DNA of 64,000 nucleotides from Spirochaetaceae bacterium (lineage in GTDB: Bacteria; Spirochaetota; Spirochaetia; SZUA-6; Bin103). The stretch is from the NCBI GenBank assembly GCA_028820215.1, contig JAPPKD010000083.1, forward strand, positions 1-64,000, given 5' to 3'. Positions 33,305-41,099 of the stretch are shown one piece after another (position 1 is the stretch's first letter; each line of letters opens with the position of its first letter). The notes beneath the pieces are model-generated. The model did no database searches. It was not told the origin of the DNA and saw nothing but the letters and a program-made list of their open reading frames with translations. Made by a program: the position numbers and the translations under genes.

Positions 33305-34210
33305 ATGTCTCAATCGGTAGCCGGTTCGCGTCCGGAGTGGGTCTCCGACACGCTCTTCCCGTTCCAGAGCCGTTTCTTCACTGCTCCCGGCGGCCGCATG
33401 CACTACCTCGACGAGGGAGCGGGCGCCCCGATCGTGTTCGTGCACGGGAACCCAAGCTGGTCCTTCGAGTTCCGCCATCTCGTCGCGAACCTCAGGGACC
33501 GGTTCCGCTGTGTGGCGCCCGACCACCTGGGATTCGGCCTGTCTGCGCGCAGCGACCGGCCCGCGGACCATCATCCCGCCGCCCATGCCGGGAACTTCGC
33601 AGCGCTGATGGACCACCTCGACCTGCAGCACATCACGCTCTTCCTCACCGACTGGGGTGGCCCCATCGGCCTGGACTTCGCGCGCCGGCACCCGGAGCGG
33701 GTCTCCCGCATCGTCATCGCCAACACGTGGGCGTGGCCGGTGAACGGCGACTTCCACTTCGTCTCGTTCAGCTTCCTGATGGGCTGCCGGCTCGGACGCT
33801 TCATGATCGAGCGGTTCAACCTGTTCGTGAACAAGGTCATGCCGGCCGCGTTCGGAGACCGGAGCCTCCTCACCCCGGAAGTCATCGAGCACTACCGGCG
33901 CGCCCAGCCCACCCCGGCGGCACGCAAGGCGAGCGCCGCGCTACCGCTCCACATCGTGGGAGCGTCCGACTGGCTGACCACGATCTGGAGCGATCGCGAG
34001 ACATTCGCCGGCAAGCCCGCGCTGCTGCTGTGGGGATTCAGGGATATCGCCTTTCGCCGCAAGGAGCTGGAGGTCTGGAAGTCGGCGCTGCACGCCTGGG
34101 AGCTCCACGAGTTCCCGGACTGCGGTCACTTCCTGGCCGAGGAGGCGCCGGACGAGATAGCCGCCCTGCTGAGGACGTTCCTGTCTCGCGGCGACCGGAC
34201 CGCCACATGA
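33305..34210 (+). CDS. Haloalkane dehalogenase-like alpha/beta hydrolase, 301 aa
   Basis: The oxyanion motif HGNPSW (47-52), the nucleophile Asp in TDWGGPIG (Asp116), the acid in WGFRDIAFR and the His in CGHFLAEE form an Asp-Asp-His triad. DWGG nucleophile elbows occur in haloalkane dehalogenases and epoxide hydrolases; the acid placed after the late beta strand (GFRDIAF) recalls the HLD-I group. Tryptophan beside the nucleophile would bind halide. The ATG at 33305 has AGGAG in front; longer frames would run through the operator. Cytoplasmic. In an operon with an ArsR regulator and an SRPBCC protein 12 nt downstream, suggesting a substrate-induced detoxification unit. Confidence 0.82.
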   Translation: MSQSVAGSRPEWVSDTLFPFQSRFFTAPGGRMHYLDEGAGAPIVFVHGNPSWSFEFRHLVANLRDRFRCVAPDHLGFGLSARSDRPADHHPAAHAGNFAALMDHLDLQHITLFLTDWGGPIGLDFARRHPERVSRIVIANTWAWPVNGDFHFVSFSFLMGCRLGRFMIERFNLFVNKVMPAAFGDRSLLTPEVIEHYRRAQPTPAARKASAALPLHIVGASDWLTTIWSDRETFAGKPALLLWGFRDIAFRRKELEVWKSALHAWELHEFPDCGHFLAEEAPDEIAALLRTFLSRGDRTAT

Positions 34211-34222
34211 GGACGCGGTGAC

Positions 34223-34564
34223 ATGCCTGGCACGATGGAATTGGTCGCCGATCCCATGCGGCGCGAGATCCTGAGACGCATCTGGGAGACCGAGCTTCCC
34301 GTCAACTCGCTGGTGGACACCTTCGACGTGTCGCAGCCGGCGATCTCCTTTCACCTGCGTGTCCTGCGTGAGGGCGGCCTGGTTCGCGTCCGGCAGCAGG
34401 GCACGCAGCGCTACTACCGTGCGGTGCCGGAGGCTTTCGGAGAACTGCGCTTCTATCTGGAAGTGTATTGGCAGGACCGATTGTCCCGCCTAAAGGACGA
34501 GGCGGAGCTCGAGGCGAGGAGGAATCGACGTGTGCGACAGCTTCGATCTCACGCAGCAGATTGA
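34223..34564 (+). CDS. ArsR-family winged-helix repressor, 113 aa
   Basis: A small winged helix-turn-helix protein: helix ADPMRREILRRIWE, recognition part LVDTFDVSQPAISFHLRVLR, wing GGLVRVRQQGTQRYYRA. No metal-binding ELCVCDL box, so it is not a metal sensor; it belongs to the common ArsR-plus-SRPBCC arrangement in which the regulator controls its neighbours. It starts 12 nt after the dehalogenase stop and overlaps the SRPBCC gene by 35 nt. The likely binding site is the ATAAGT inverted repeat at 33242-33257. Confidence 0.9.
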   Translation: MPGTMELVADPMRREILRRIWETELPVNSLVDTFDVSQPAISFHLRVLREGGLVRVRQQGTQRYYRAVPEAFGELRFYLEVYWQDRLSRLKDEAELEARRNRRVRQLRSHAAD

Positions 34565-34988
34565 CATCGACGCCAGCCCCGAGCTGGTGTTCCGGTTCTT
34601 CACCGATGCGGAGTTACTGGCGCGGTGGCTCTGTGTCCGCGCTGAGCTCGACCCTACGCCCGGCGGCGCATACACGCTGAACGTGACCGGCACCCACATC
34701 ACCCGCGGCAGGTTCCGGGAACTGGAGCCGGGACGCCGGCTGGTCTTCACGTGGCTGTTCGATCACGTTCAGCCGCCGGTACCCACGACCGTGGAGGTGA
34801 CGCTGACGCCGGTCGGGCGCGGCACGCGGGTCCGCCTCCGTCACTACGGATTCGCGGACCGGACACTGCGCGACCGCCACGCCGATGGCTGGGAGCACTA
34901 CTTGCCGCGCCTGGCTGCCGCCGCTTCCGGGGCGGATCCGGGACCGGACCGATGGCGCACGGACGGCTCCCTCAATTCTGTGACGTAG
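34530..34988 (+). CDS. SRPBCC (AHSA1-type) domain protein, 152 aa
   Basis: A START-like hydrophobic-pocket protein: the first strand and helix (QQIDIDASPELVFRFFTDAE), the LLARWLC turn, GGAYTLNVTG and the strand GRRLVFTWLFDH are typical of AHSA1/activator-of-Hsp90-like proteins encoded beside ArsR regulators. The start is GTG at 34530, inside the end of the ArsR gene (35 nt overlap), as is common for this pair. Probable ligand-binding partner; the ligand is unknown. The last ~25 residues (SGADPGPDRWRTDG) are low-complexity. Confidence 0.85.
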   Translation: MCDSFDLTQQIDIDASPELVFRFFTDAELLARWLCVRAELDPTPGGAYTLNVTGTHITRGRFRELEPGRRLVFTWLFDHVQPPVPTTVEVTLTPVGRGTRVRLRHYGFADRTLRDRHADGWEHYLPRLAAAASGADPGPDRWRTDGSLNSVT

Positions 34989-35026
34989 CCACCCAGGGGA
35001 CGGTTTCGGGCCTACCCGGCCCGCGA

Positions 35027-35084
35027 TTGACCGGCTCTCTCTTGATTCATACAATGAGTCTCGATGACTCGTGAAGTGAGTCAT
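35027..35084 (+). promoter_or_regulatory. Promoter with overlapping inverted repeats for the RHH/PIN toxin-antitoxin operon
   Basis: TTGACC (35027-35032), a 17 nt spacer and TACAAT (35050-35055) form a near-consensus sigma-70 promoter. Directly downstream lie GAGTC-n5-GACTC (35056-35070) and ATGACTC-n7-GAGTCAT (35064-35084), two overlapping inverted repeats that suit autoregulation by a ribbon-helix-helix antitoxin dimer or its toxin complex. Confidence 0.7.
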
Positions 35085-35100
35085 CCAGGATGGGCAAGCG

Positions 35101-35364
35101 GTGCATCAACTGACGGTTCGAGGATTCGACGCCGAACTGGCCGAGAGCATTCGCCGACTGGCGCGGCAGGAGCGAATATCGCTGAATCAGGCGGTGCTGC
35201 GCCTCCTTCGCCGTGGAGCCGGTCTTGCGGACGATCAGGGCTCCGTCGACACCGTGGGCTCCTCGCTGGATGGCTTCATCGGAAGCTGGACGCGCCAGCA
35301 AGCGGATGAGATGGATCGTGCTCTGCAGGACTTCGGGGACATCGACGAGTCCATGTGGTCATGA
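35101..35364 (+). CDS. Ribbon-helix-helix antitoxin (FitA/VapB type), 87 aa
   Basis: Small DNA-binding antitoxin with a short N-terminal strand (HQLTVRGF), helix-turn-helix pair (LAESIRRLARQERISLNQAV) and a C-terminal toxin-binding tail (FIGSWTRQQADEMDRALQDF). GTG start at 35101, 17 nt after the inverted repeats in its promoter. Its stop overlaps the toxin start (ATGA). Pairs with the PIN-domain toxin that follows. Confidence 0.87.
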   Translation: MHQLTVRGFDAELAESIRRLARQERISLNQAVLRLLRRGAGLADDQGSVDTVGSSLDGFIGSWTRQQADEMDRALQDFGDIDESMWS

Positions 35365-35759
35365 GGATCCTCCTGGACTCCACCGCCTATTCGCAGTTGG
35401 GACGCGGCCATCCTGCCGTCGCCGACATCGTTCGCCGGTCTCAGGAAGTCGTGCTGTCCGCTGTCGTAGTCGGCGAATTGCTGTACGGGTATCGGCATGG
35501 CGCACAGACCGCTCGGAACATTCGCGAGTTGGACTCCTTCCTGGCAAATCCCTATGTCACCTTCGCACCCGTGAGTCGAATTACAGCGGATCGCTACGCA
35601 CGAATCGCGGCAGCGCAGAGAGCGAAAGGGCAGCCCCTGCCGACCAATGACATGTGGATAGCCGCCCATGCGATGGAGACAGGCACGGAGCTGGTGACCT
35701 CGGACGGCCACTTCGAGCACATAGACGGGCTCGCGTGCGTTCATGTACCGGTCGAGTAA
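35361..35759 (+). CDS. PIN-domain toxin (VapC/FitB type), 132 aa
   Basis: A PIN-domain RNase toxin. The acidic active-site set is complete: Asp in MRILLDSTAYS, Glu in VVVGELLYGYRHG, Asp in TNDMWIAAHAM and Asp in LVTSDGHFEHI. ATG at 35361 overlaps the antitoxin stop; a GTG two codons earlier is possible. VapC-type toxins cleave tRNA or rRNA. The module is the only toxin-antitoxin pair of the accessory region that looks intact. It ends 14 nt before the second copy of the ~103 bp direct repeat. Confidence 0.9.
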   Translation: MRILLDSTAYSQLGRGHPAVADIVRRSQEVVLSAVVVGELLYGYRHGAQTARNIRELDSFLANPYVTFAPVSRITADRYARIAAAQRAKGQPLPTNDMWIAAHAMETGTELVTSDGHFEHIDGLACVHVPVE

Positions 35760-35773
35760 TCCGGAGCACCGCG

Positions 35774-35876
35774 GAGGTAGCCGGTGGCTGACGGTCGCCT
35801 GAGCGGCCGCCCGGTTCAGGCGCCTACCCGGCTTCCGCCAGCAGGACCTCCTGTATTTCGACGGTGAAGTTGCTGC
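35774..35876. repeat. Direct repeat copy 2 (~103 nt)
   Basis: Counterpart of 31911-32013 (about 87% identical by eye, no gaps). It contains the last codons of a vanished AAA/PD-(D/E)XK gene (GAGGTAGCCGG then a stop), the hairpin at 35797-35821, and the intact 3' end of the PPC-type gene on the minus strand. The two copies bound the 3.8 kb segment 32014-35773. Confidence 0.85.
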
Positions 35877-37266
35877 CGAAGTCCTCGTCGTAGGAGAGGA
35901 CGTGGAGGTAGAGCCACTCCCCGGAGAAGCTCTCGATCAGCGCTGACTTGTATTCGTTGCCGTTGATGTAGCCGGCCGATGCCAGCTTCCGGCCGCGGAT
36001 TTCGTCATCGTATATGTAGAAGTGGAACCGCCAGGTGCCGCGGATTTCCTGCTGCGTCACCTTGATCAGGTACATCCTGCCGGGGACCACCGGGATCCGG
36101 TAGTAGCTGTCCCCCTCGGCCTGCATCTGCCCGGCGTGGATGGCGCCGGCGATCGTCATCGGCTCCTGCTCCTCGCCCTCGTTGTCGAACGTCTCCTCGA
36201 TGACGTGCAGCTCGAAGTTGGCTCCCGATCCCTTCGTGTGACGGCCGTCCACGGAGAAACGGACGGCCTCGCTCTCGGCGGTCAGCGACACGACCTCGTC
36301 TTCTCCCCGGAGGTTGTCGGACATCTCCTCCACGTCGGTGAACCCGGCGTCGCCGTGCAGGTAGAGATCGGCATCCATCGTCGGCGACAGCAGCTTGATC
36401 GTGTAGGGACGCCCGGGCGTCGCCGCGAAGAAATAGTAGCTTCTGTGCTGCCCAACCGCGGACGCGACCTCCTCGCCTACCGGAATCTCCATGGGCTCCT
36501 CCGCGGAGCCCTGATCCTGCAGTCGGTCGCGCTCTTCGACAGTCAACGTGAACGGCGTTCCGGAGCGGTGTTGTCCCCGCACCTCGACGTAGAGGACGTC
36601 GCGGTCGGTCGAGACCGTGACGAAGTCTTCCTCGGTGTAGCGCTTGTTCGAGCGCCCCAGCTCGTCCCGGTACAGCGGATCGGAGAAGACCAGCAGGTCG
36701 GCGTCCACCTGCAGGCCGTCGATGGCGATGCGGTACGTCGATCCGGGCGTCAGGCCGCCCAGCTCGTACAGACTCGATCGGCTGCCCACCTGACCCTCGT
36801 AGGTGACCTCGCCGTCCAGACGGACCGGCGACAGGGATGCGACCTGATCGACATAGGTCTCGCTCCTGGTCAGCAGGAGCCTGAACTCCGACTCCTTGTA
36901 GTCGTAGTTGTGGAGCATGAAGTACGCCGCGTCCTCCTTCGGCGTGAACTGGATGCGCTCGTCGTTGTCCTCGGCGTTGGTCGACCGGGCGACCGAGTCG
37001 CGCAGGAAGGTGTCGTCCGATCCCAGGTAGTAGATGTCGAGATCGACGGAGAGTCCGGTCATGTCGAGCCGGTATTCGACGTCGGCTTCCACGTGCGCCA
37101 TGAAGTACTTGCGTTCCTGGTCGGAGTCCGTCGTGCCGGAGTGCTCCTGACCGACCGCGAGCATGATCGGATCGGCCTTGTCGTATCCCCGGTTCTCTTC
37201 CTGCGCGGGGGCAAGGACCGGGACCAGAACGATGGCGAGCGCGGCGAGAACGGCGCGGAACTTCAT
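35824..37266 (-). CDS. Secreted PPC-domain-like protein, 480 aa
   Basis: A signal peptide is clear (KFRAVLAALAIVLVPVLAPA, cut near AQ). The mature part consists of three or four beta-rich repeats of the bacterial pre-peptidase C-terminal (PPC) type: Y.LDMTGLSVDLDIYYLGSD, YRIAIDGLQVDADLLVFSD, YTIKLLSPTMDADLYLHGD and YLIKVTQQEIRGTWRFHFYI. Each has a strand ending in D(A/L)DLY. No peptidase domain is present, so it is a stand-alone array for periplasmic or surface binding. Good ribosome binding site (GGAGG) before the ATG. Its 3' end lies in the direct repeat. Function unknown. Confidence 0.75.
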   Translation of the reverse strand: MKFRAVLAALAIVLVPVLAPAQEENRGYDKADPIMLAVGQEHSGTTDSDQERKYFMAHVEADVEYRLDMTGLSVDLDIYYLGSDDTFLRDSVARSTNAEDNDERIQFTPKEDAAYFMLHNYDYKESEFRLLLTRSETYVDQVASLSPVRLDGEVTYEGQVGSRSSLYELGGLTPGSTYRIAIDGLQVDADLLVFSDPLYRDELGRSNKRYTEEDFVTVSTDRDVLYVEVRGQHRSGTPFTLTVEERDRLQDQGSAEEPMEIPVGEEVASAVGQHRSYYFFAATPGRPYTIKLLSPTMDADLYLHGDAGFTDVEEMSDNLRGEDEVVSLTAESEAVRFSVDGRHTKGSGANFELHVIEETFDNEGEEQEPMTIAGAIHAGQMQAEGDSYYRIPVVPGRMYLIKVTQQEIRGTWRFHFYIYDDEIRGRKLASAGYINGNEYKSALIESFSGEWLYLHVLSYDEDFGSNFTVEIQEVLLAEAG

Positions 37267-37352
37267 GGTGCCTCCAGGATCTCGAACGGGGGGCTGGCCG
37301 GGAGTTCCGGCCTCCCACGGAATCTATGCGATGCCCGGACTTGGGTCAAAGC

Positions 37353-38600
37353 TCAGGCCGCGGCCCGTCGAAGCGGCTGGCGGACGCCGTAGGTCAGGGT
37401 CCGCCACAGCCACTCGGCGGGACCGAAGCGGTAGCGGCGCAGCCACCAGCCGCTGACCAGGAGTTGCCCGGCCAGGATGGCGAGGACGATCGCGATCGCC
37501 AGGGAGGGTGAAACGCGCCGCGCAAGGCCCAGGCCGTACCCGTAGAACAGCAGGGTCGCGACGACCGACTGCAGGAGGTAGTTGGTCAGCGCCATCCGGC
37601 CCATGGCCGCCAGCGGCCGCAGCACGCGTTGCCAGCCGGCGCGCTGCCAGAGCAGCGCGATTCCGGAGCCGTAGGCCATCGCCAGGAGCGGGCCCGCGAC
37701 CGTTCCGTTCACCCACACGCACATCAACGCGCTCAGCGTCGGCAGCAGGCTGGCGCCCGCGGCCGACAGCACCGCCACCGGCAGCCCGATCGCCAGGCCC
37801 CAGGCGAGCACGCGCCGGAGCAGAGCGCGGTGCTCGGCGGTGTCGGGGGTGAGGCGGCGGCGGCCGGCGGCGAGCCCCAGCACGAACATGGCCAGCACCG
37901 CCGGCGCGAGGAAGAGCTGTATCCACGCGTTGCGGCCGTAGTTCTCGACCCGGGTCGCCGCCGAGCGCGCGAACGCCGGGTCGAGATAGGCAGCCGTCGT
38001 GGTCCGAGCCGCGCTGCGGAACTCCTCCGCCGTCTCGTGATCGCTGGCGACGATCTCCGCCGCGCCCTCGGGAGCCACCCGCCCCAGCGCCAGCGCTCCG
38101 GACACCAGCAGCGCCGCCGCTGCCGGGACGATCAGCAGCCACTTCACCCACCGGCGAAGGATCTCTGGCCTCGCGCGGCGCAGCGGGAGCAGCAGCAGCC
38201 CGATGACGGCGTAGAGGAGGAGGATGTCGCCTTCCGAGAGCAACACGATGTGGACGACCCCGATCAGGCCCAGGATCGCGGACCGGCGCAGGTACCGCCG
38301 GGGGAAGCCGGCGGCGGCGCCGCGTTCCTCGGCGCGCAGGAACTGGGTGGCGAAGCCCCACCCGAACAGGAACGAGAACAGCGTGAAGAACTTGGCCTGC
38401 GCCAGGGCGAACACGCCCGCGGCGACCAGCCGATCGAGCGGCGGCCCTCCGTACCCGAAGCCGCCCAGGCTCCCCGGAGCCTTGAACCACATGATGTTGA
38501 CGAACAGGATTCCGCACAGCGCGAACCCGCGCAGCACGTCGACGACCTCGACCCGCTCCGCCTCCCCGACCGGACCGAGAGAGCCTGACCGCTCGTTCAC
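37353..38600 (-). CDS. DUF418 family (YeiB-like) integral membrane protein, 415 aa
   Basis: About ten hydrophobic helices. The opening VEVVDVLRGFALCGILFVNI, the segment FFTLFSFLFGWGFATQF and the C-terminal GRMALTNYLLQSVVATLLFY are diagnostic of DUF418/YeiB, a family related to acyltransferase-3-like membrane proteins and often without assigned role. Normal length. ATG at 38600. Stand-alone on the minus strand, 87 nt upstream of the PPC-type gene on that strand. No link to the other genes is apparent. Confidence 0.85.
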   Translation of the reverse strand: MNERSGSLGPVGEAERVEVVDVLRGFALCGILFVNIMWFKAPGSLGGFGYGGPPLDRLVAAGVFALAQAKFFTLFSFLFGWGFATQFLRAEERGAAAGFPRRYLRRSAILGLIGVVHIVLLSEGDILLLYAVIGLLLLPLRRARPEILRRWVKWLLIVPAAAALLVSGALALGRVAPEGAAEIVASDHETAEEFRSAARTTTAAYLDPAFARSAATRVENYGRNAWIQLFLAPAVLAMFVLGLAAGRRRLTPDTAEHRALLRRVLAWGLAIGLPVAVLSAAGASLLPTLSALMCVWVNGTVAGPLLAMAYGSGIALLWQRAGWQRVLRPLAAMGRMALTNYLLQSVVATLLFYGYGLGLARRVSPSLAIAIVLAILAGQLLVSGWWLRRYRFGPAEWLWRTLTYGVRQPLRRAAA

Positions 38601-38788
38601 CTCGGCCCCGATGCGTCGGTCACGATCACGCCGCGACGATAACAGGAACGGACGCTACGCTTCTCCCGTGCAGCGGTATCGACGACCCGCTTCGCCTGAC
38701 CGTCGGGGTACGTGCCGCCGGACGGCACGGACGCCGACAGCCACGACGTATGCGATCGGGATGACGGAACGCTATCGTCACCTCTGGA

Positions 38789-39163
38789 ATGGCAAGTCCA
38801 CCGCACTCCGGCGTGCCGGCCGTGGAGCCAGTCACCGTCCCCCTCAGGGAGGATCCAGCCGGCGTCCTGCGCATAGGCGACACCCATGTGTTGCTGGAGG
38901 TTGTCGTACAGGCGTTTCGGTGTGGCGCCACTCCCGAGACGATCGTCCAATCCTACGACACGCTGAGTCTCCCGGACGTATACGCCGTGCTGGCCCATTG
39001 CCTGACGCATCGGGAACAGATCGACGAGTACATGCGCCGCTGTGACACCGAGGCTGCAGAGGTACTTCGCCGCGTCCAGGCAAGGCAAGAGGATCAGAGC
39101 GGCGTTCGCGAACGACTCATGCAGCGGGCTAGGGACGGTCGGGTTGCTCCGACTGGTGAGTGA
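38789..39163 (+). CDS. DUF433 domain protein (antitoxin-like), partner missing, 124 aa
   Basis: The core RIGDTHVLLEVVVQAFRCGA then TPETIVQSYDTLSLPDVYAV is a DUF433 winged-helix-like domain, usually the antitoxin-like partner of a DUF5615 PIN-like protein encoded directly downstream. A GTG overlapping this stop (39160) opens a frame, but its product does not look like DUF5615, and an HNH endonuclease gene reads toward it from the right (ends at 39206). The partner seems lost, perhaps when the HNH gene arrived. The 188 nt before this gene (38601-38788) hold nothing I recognise. Confidence 0.75.
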   Translation: MASPPHSGVPAVEPVTVPLREDPAGVLRIGDTHVLLEVVVQAFRCGATPETIVQSYDTLSLPDVYAVLAHCLTHREQIDEYMRRCDTEAAEVLRRVQARQEDQSGVRERLMQRARDGRVAPTGE

Positions 39164-39205
39164 CGATCACGATGGCCTCGGGGCTGATCCTCCGTGAGGC
39201 ACCGT

Positions 39206-40531
39206 TCAGCCGTGCGGCGCGTGCCGATAGCGATGATGGGCATGACAGACCAATCGGAGGTTCCCAGGATCAGCACCACCGCCAAGCGCGTAGGGGAGAA
39301 TGTGGTCTATCTCGATCAGATGTCGTGAGTTGCAGCGGCGTCCGGTCTGCCGATCGAGATAGCTGCAGCGGCCACCATCCCGCTGCCATACCTGCCGTCG
39401 CACCGCCGCCGGAATCGCGCGGCCCGAAACGCACGGCTTCGCCGCCGGAGTAATCGCGCCGGTCGATTTCCGCCCGGCAGCGGCTGGTCGGTCCGTCGCT
39501 TCCTGCATAGTCGGCGAAAGCGCGGAGGTCGGCGTCGAGTGCGGCGTGCGCTCCGGCGTCGGAGTGGGGCCGGCAGGGATCCCCTCGTCCTGCACCGTGA
39601 CGGTGTGACCGGGTTCCGGCGCTGCCTGCTCCTTCGCTGACGGAGCGGGCTGGGATTCGCCCTGTGCCGGCCGGCCGGTGCGCGCCCGGCGCGGCGGCCG
39701 GCTCGGGTCATGGCGGTCGAGCGCCTCCTGTACGATGCGGCCGACGAGCTGCCCGATGGTCATCCGCGGGTCCACGTGGGAGAGCAAACCGCGGAGCTGC
39801 TCCAGCCCCTGCTGGCAGTCGGCGTCCACGACGGCCTTCAGCTCGTAGCGGCCGTCGCCGAGCGGGCGCACCCGGTCGGTCGGGACCGCCAGCTCCGGGT
39901 CCAGGTCGGCCAGCATCCGGCGGACCTGCCGGGCACTCTTGCCGGCCGCGTCCTCGACCAGTTGCTGCCTTCCTGCCGCATCGAGCACCAGCCGTGGCAC
40001 GGGTTCGGAGGGGCTCGGCAGCTCGGCCGGCGAGGAGTCCTCCCCCGGATCGTCCGCCGCCGTAGCGCCTGCCGGCGCTGAGCCTGCCGGCGTGGACCCA
40101 GCCGGCGCGGACCGCTCCACGGAGCGCGTCGGTGCCGTCGACGCTACGCCGGAGATCGACCCACGCCGCCGCTGCCGGTCGAACGCCCACTGCAGCTCCG
40201 CGGCGGCGCTCAGCGTCAGCGAGCCGTCGCGCAGCCGCTCGCGCGCGCCGGGCTGGTCGGCGCACAGCCGCACGGCGCCAATGCGCCGCCCGGCGGCAGC
40301 GTCGCTGTAGCCGAGCTCGCGCACCGCGTAGTCGAACAGGCTGGAGCAGCCTCGCTGCAGGTAGAGGCGGCGGGCCTCGATCTCGCCCAGGTGGTCGATG
40401 ATGGCGCCCTGCAGGTGGCGTTCGTGGCGGACCAGGGTGCTGGTCTGACGCAGCAGCTCGCGGTCGGAGAGCATGCCGATGGTGGAGGTGATGACGGCGC
40501 CGACGGCGGTGGCAGGAGAGGTGGTCTTCAT
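39206..40531 (-). CDS. HNH endonuclease with DUF222-like N-terminal region, 441 aa
   Basis: The C-terminal ~60 residues form an HNH nuclease domain: RRQVWQRDGGRCSYLD, a second Cys in RRCNS, then LIEIDHILPYALGGGADPGN and LRLVCHAHHRYRH, covering the HNH catalytic residues (about 388-432). The N-terminal ~130 residues (LRQTSTLVRHERHLQGAIID to the GARERLRDGSLTLSAAAELQ helix) resemble DUF222/13E12-type proteins found in mobile HNH genes. The middle is proline/alanine-rich linker with repeated PAGSxPAG. ATG at 40531 follows an AT-rich promoter region (40540-40560). Likely a selfish or mobile endonuclease gene inserted next to the DUF433 gene. Confidence 0.85.
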   Translation of the reverse strand: MKTTSPATAVGAVITSTIGMLSDRELLRQTSTLVRHERHLQGAIIDHLGEIEARRLYLQRGCSSLFDYAVRELGYSDAAAGRRIGAVRLCADQPGARERLRDGSLTLSAAAELQWAFDRQRRRGSISGVASTAPTRSVERSAPAGSTPAGSAPAGATAADDPGEDSSPAELPSPSEPVPRLVLDAAGRQQLVEDAAGKSARQVRRMLADLDPELAVPTDRVRPLGDGRYELKAVVDADCQQGLEQLRGLLSHVDPRMTIGQLVGRIVQEALDRHDPSRPPRRARTGRPAQGESQPAPSAKEQAAPEPGHTVTVQDEGIPAGPTPTPERTPHSTPTSALSPTMQEATDRPAAAGRKSTGAITPAAKPCVSGRAIPAAVRRQVWQRDGGRCSYLDRQTGRRCNSRHLIEIDHILPYALGGGADPGNLRLVCHAHHRYRHAPHG

Positions 40532-40671
40532 GGAGTTAATGTAATACTGGTTTTGATATAGACTCTTTGGTCGAGTCGGCGACCGGCAACGGATCCGCGC
40601 TCAGTGGGCGCTTAAAGAGGTGCTGGGCGGCCGAACGGGCATCCGAGCTTCCGGGAGGCCGGAAGGGGTGC

Positions 40672-40899
40672 CTACGTGCGGTGACGTGTCACCTCGCAGG
40701 CGCGATACCCCGTCAAGACCCTGAGGCAAGAATCCTCGATCTTTTTTCGCGGTGCGCCCGCCGGTGGGCCGATTCCGGCAGCATCGGGGACCGGTCGACC
40801 TCGCCGCCGCCTCGTGGGGGCCCTCTCATCCACACACGAAACTCGCGTCTGAGAGCGCGAACGACGCGCTCGAAATCGAGAGACAGGGACCTGACTCAA
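40672..40899 (-). pseudogene. hicA: HicA toxin remnant, frameshifted
   Basis: Starting from a TTG overlapping the hicB stop, the minus strand reads LSQVPVS, then in the next frame LDFERVVRALRR followed by EFRVWMRG. Intact HicA proteins in similar genomes begin SQVPVLSGxDFERVVRALRK and continue to the RQRGSHxxLR motif with the catalytic His. Here small deletions disrupt the frame after PVS and again after RR, and the GSH motif is gone; the later frame (PPRGGGEVDRSPMLPESAHR) shows no family features. The gene is therefore dead. The rest of 40532-40671 is noncoding. Confidence 0.65.
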
Positions 40900-41099
40900 A
40901 CCACGACTTCTATCAGCTCCGCACTCTCGCTGAACTCCGCGTCGTCGTCCGCAGGCTCCAGGTACAGTTCGATGGCTTCGCGAACATTCCCTACGGCTTC
41001 TTCTCTGGTGTCGCCTTCGCTGATACAGCCGGGAAGGGAGGGAACCACTGCCGTGAAGCCGCCGTCGTCACTCGGATCGAGAACAACTGTCAGGTTCAC
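40896..41099 (-). CDS. hicB: HicB-family antitoxin, 67 aa
   Basis: A short HicB antitoxin: NLTVVLDPSDDGGFTAVVPS leads into LPGCISEGDTREEAVGNVRE and AIELYLEP, the partial RNase-H-like HicB fold. The start is taken as GTG at 41099, because family members begin exactly at (M)NLTVVLxP; a longer frame to 41243 has no family likeness. It overlaps the start of the decayed hicA by 4 nt (hicB first in this arrangement). With the toxin lost, the antitoxin is an orphan. Confidence 0.85.
   Translation of the reverse strand: MNLTVVLDPSDDGGFTAVVPSLPGCISEGDTREEAVGNVREAIELYLEPADDDAEFSESAELIEVVV

Noticed and set aside
39160..39453. Small plus-strand frame directly after DUF433 as a PIN-like toxin
   Set aside because: No DUF5615/PIN acidic motifs; the frame is antisense to the HNH gene for most of its length.
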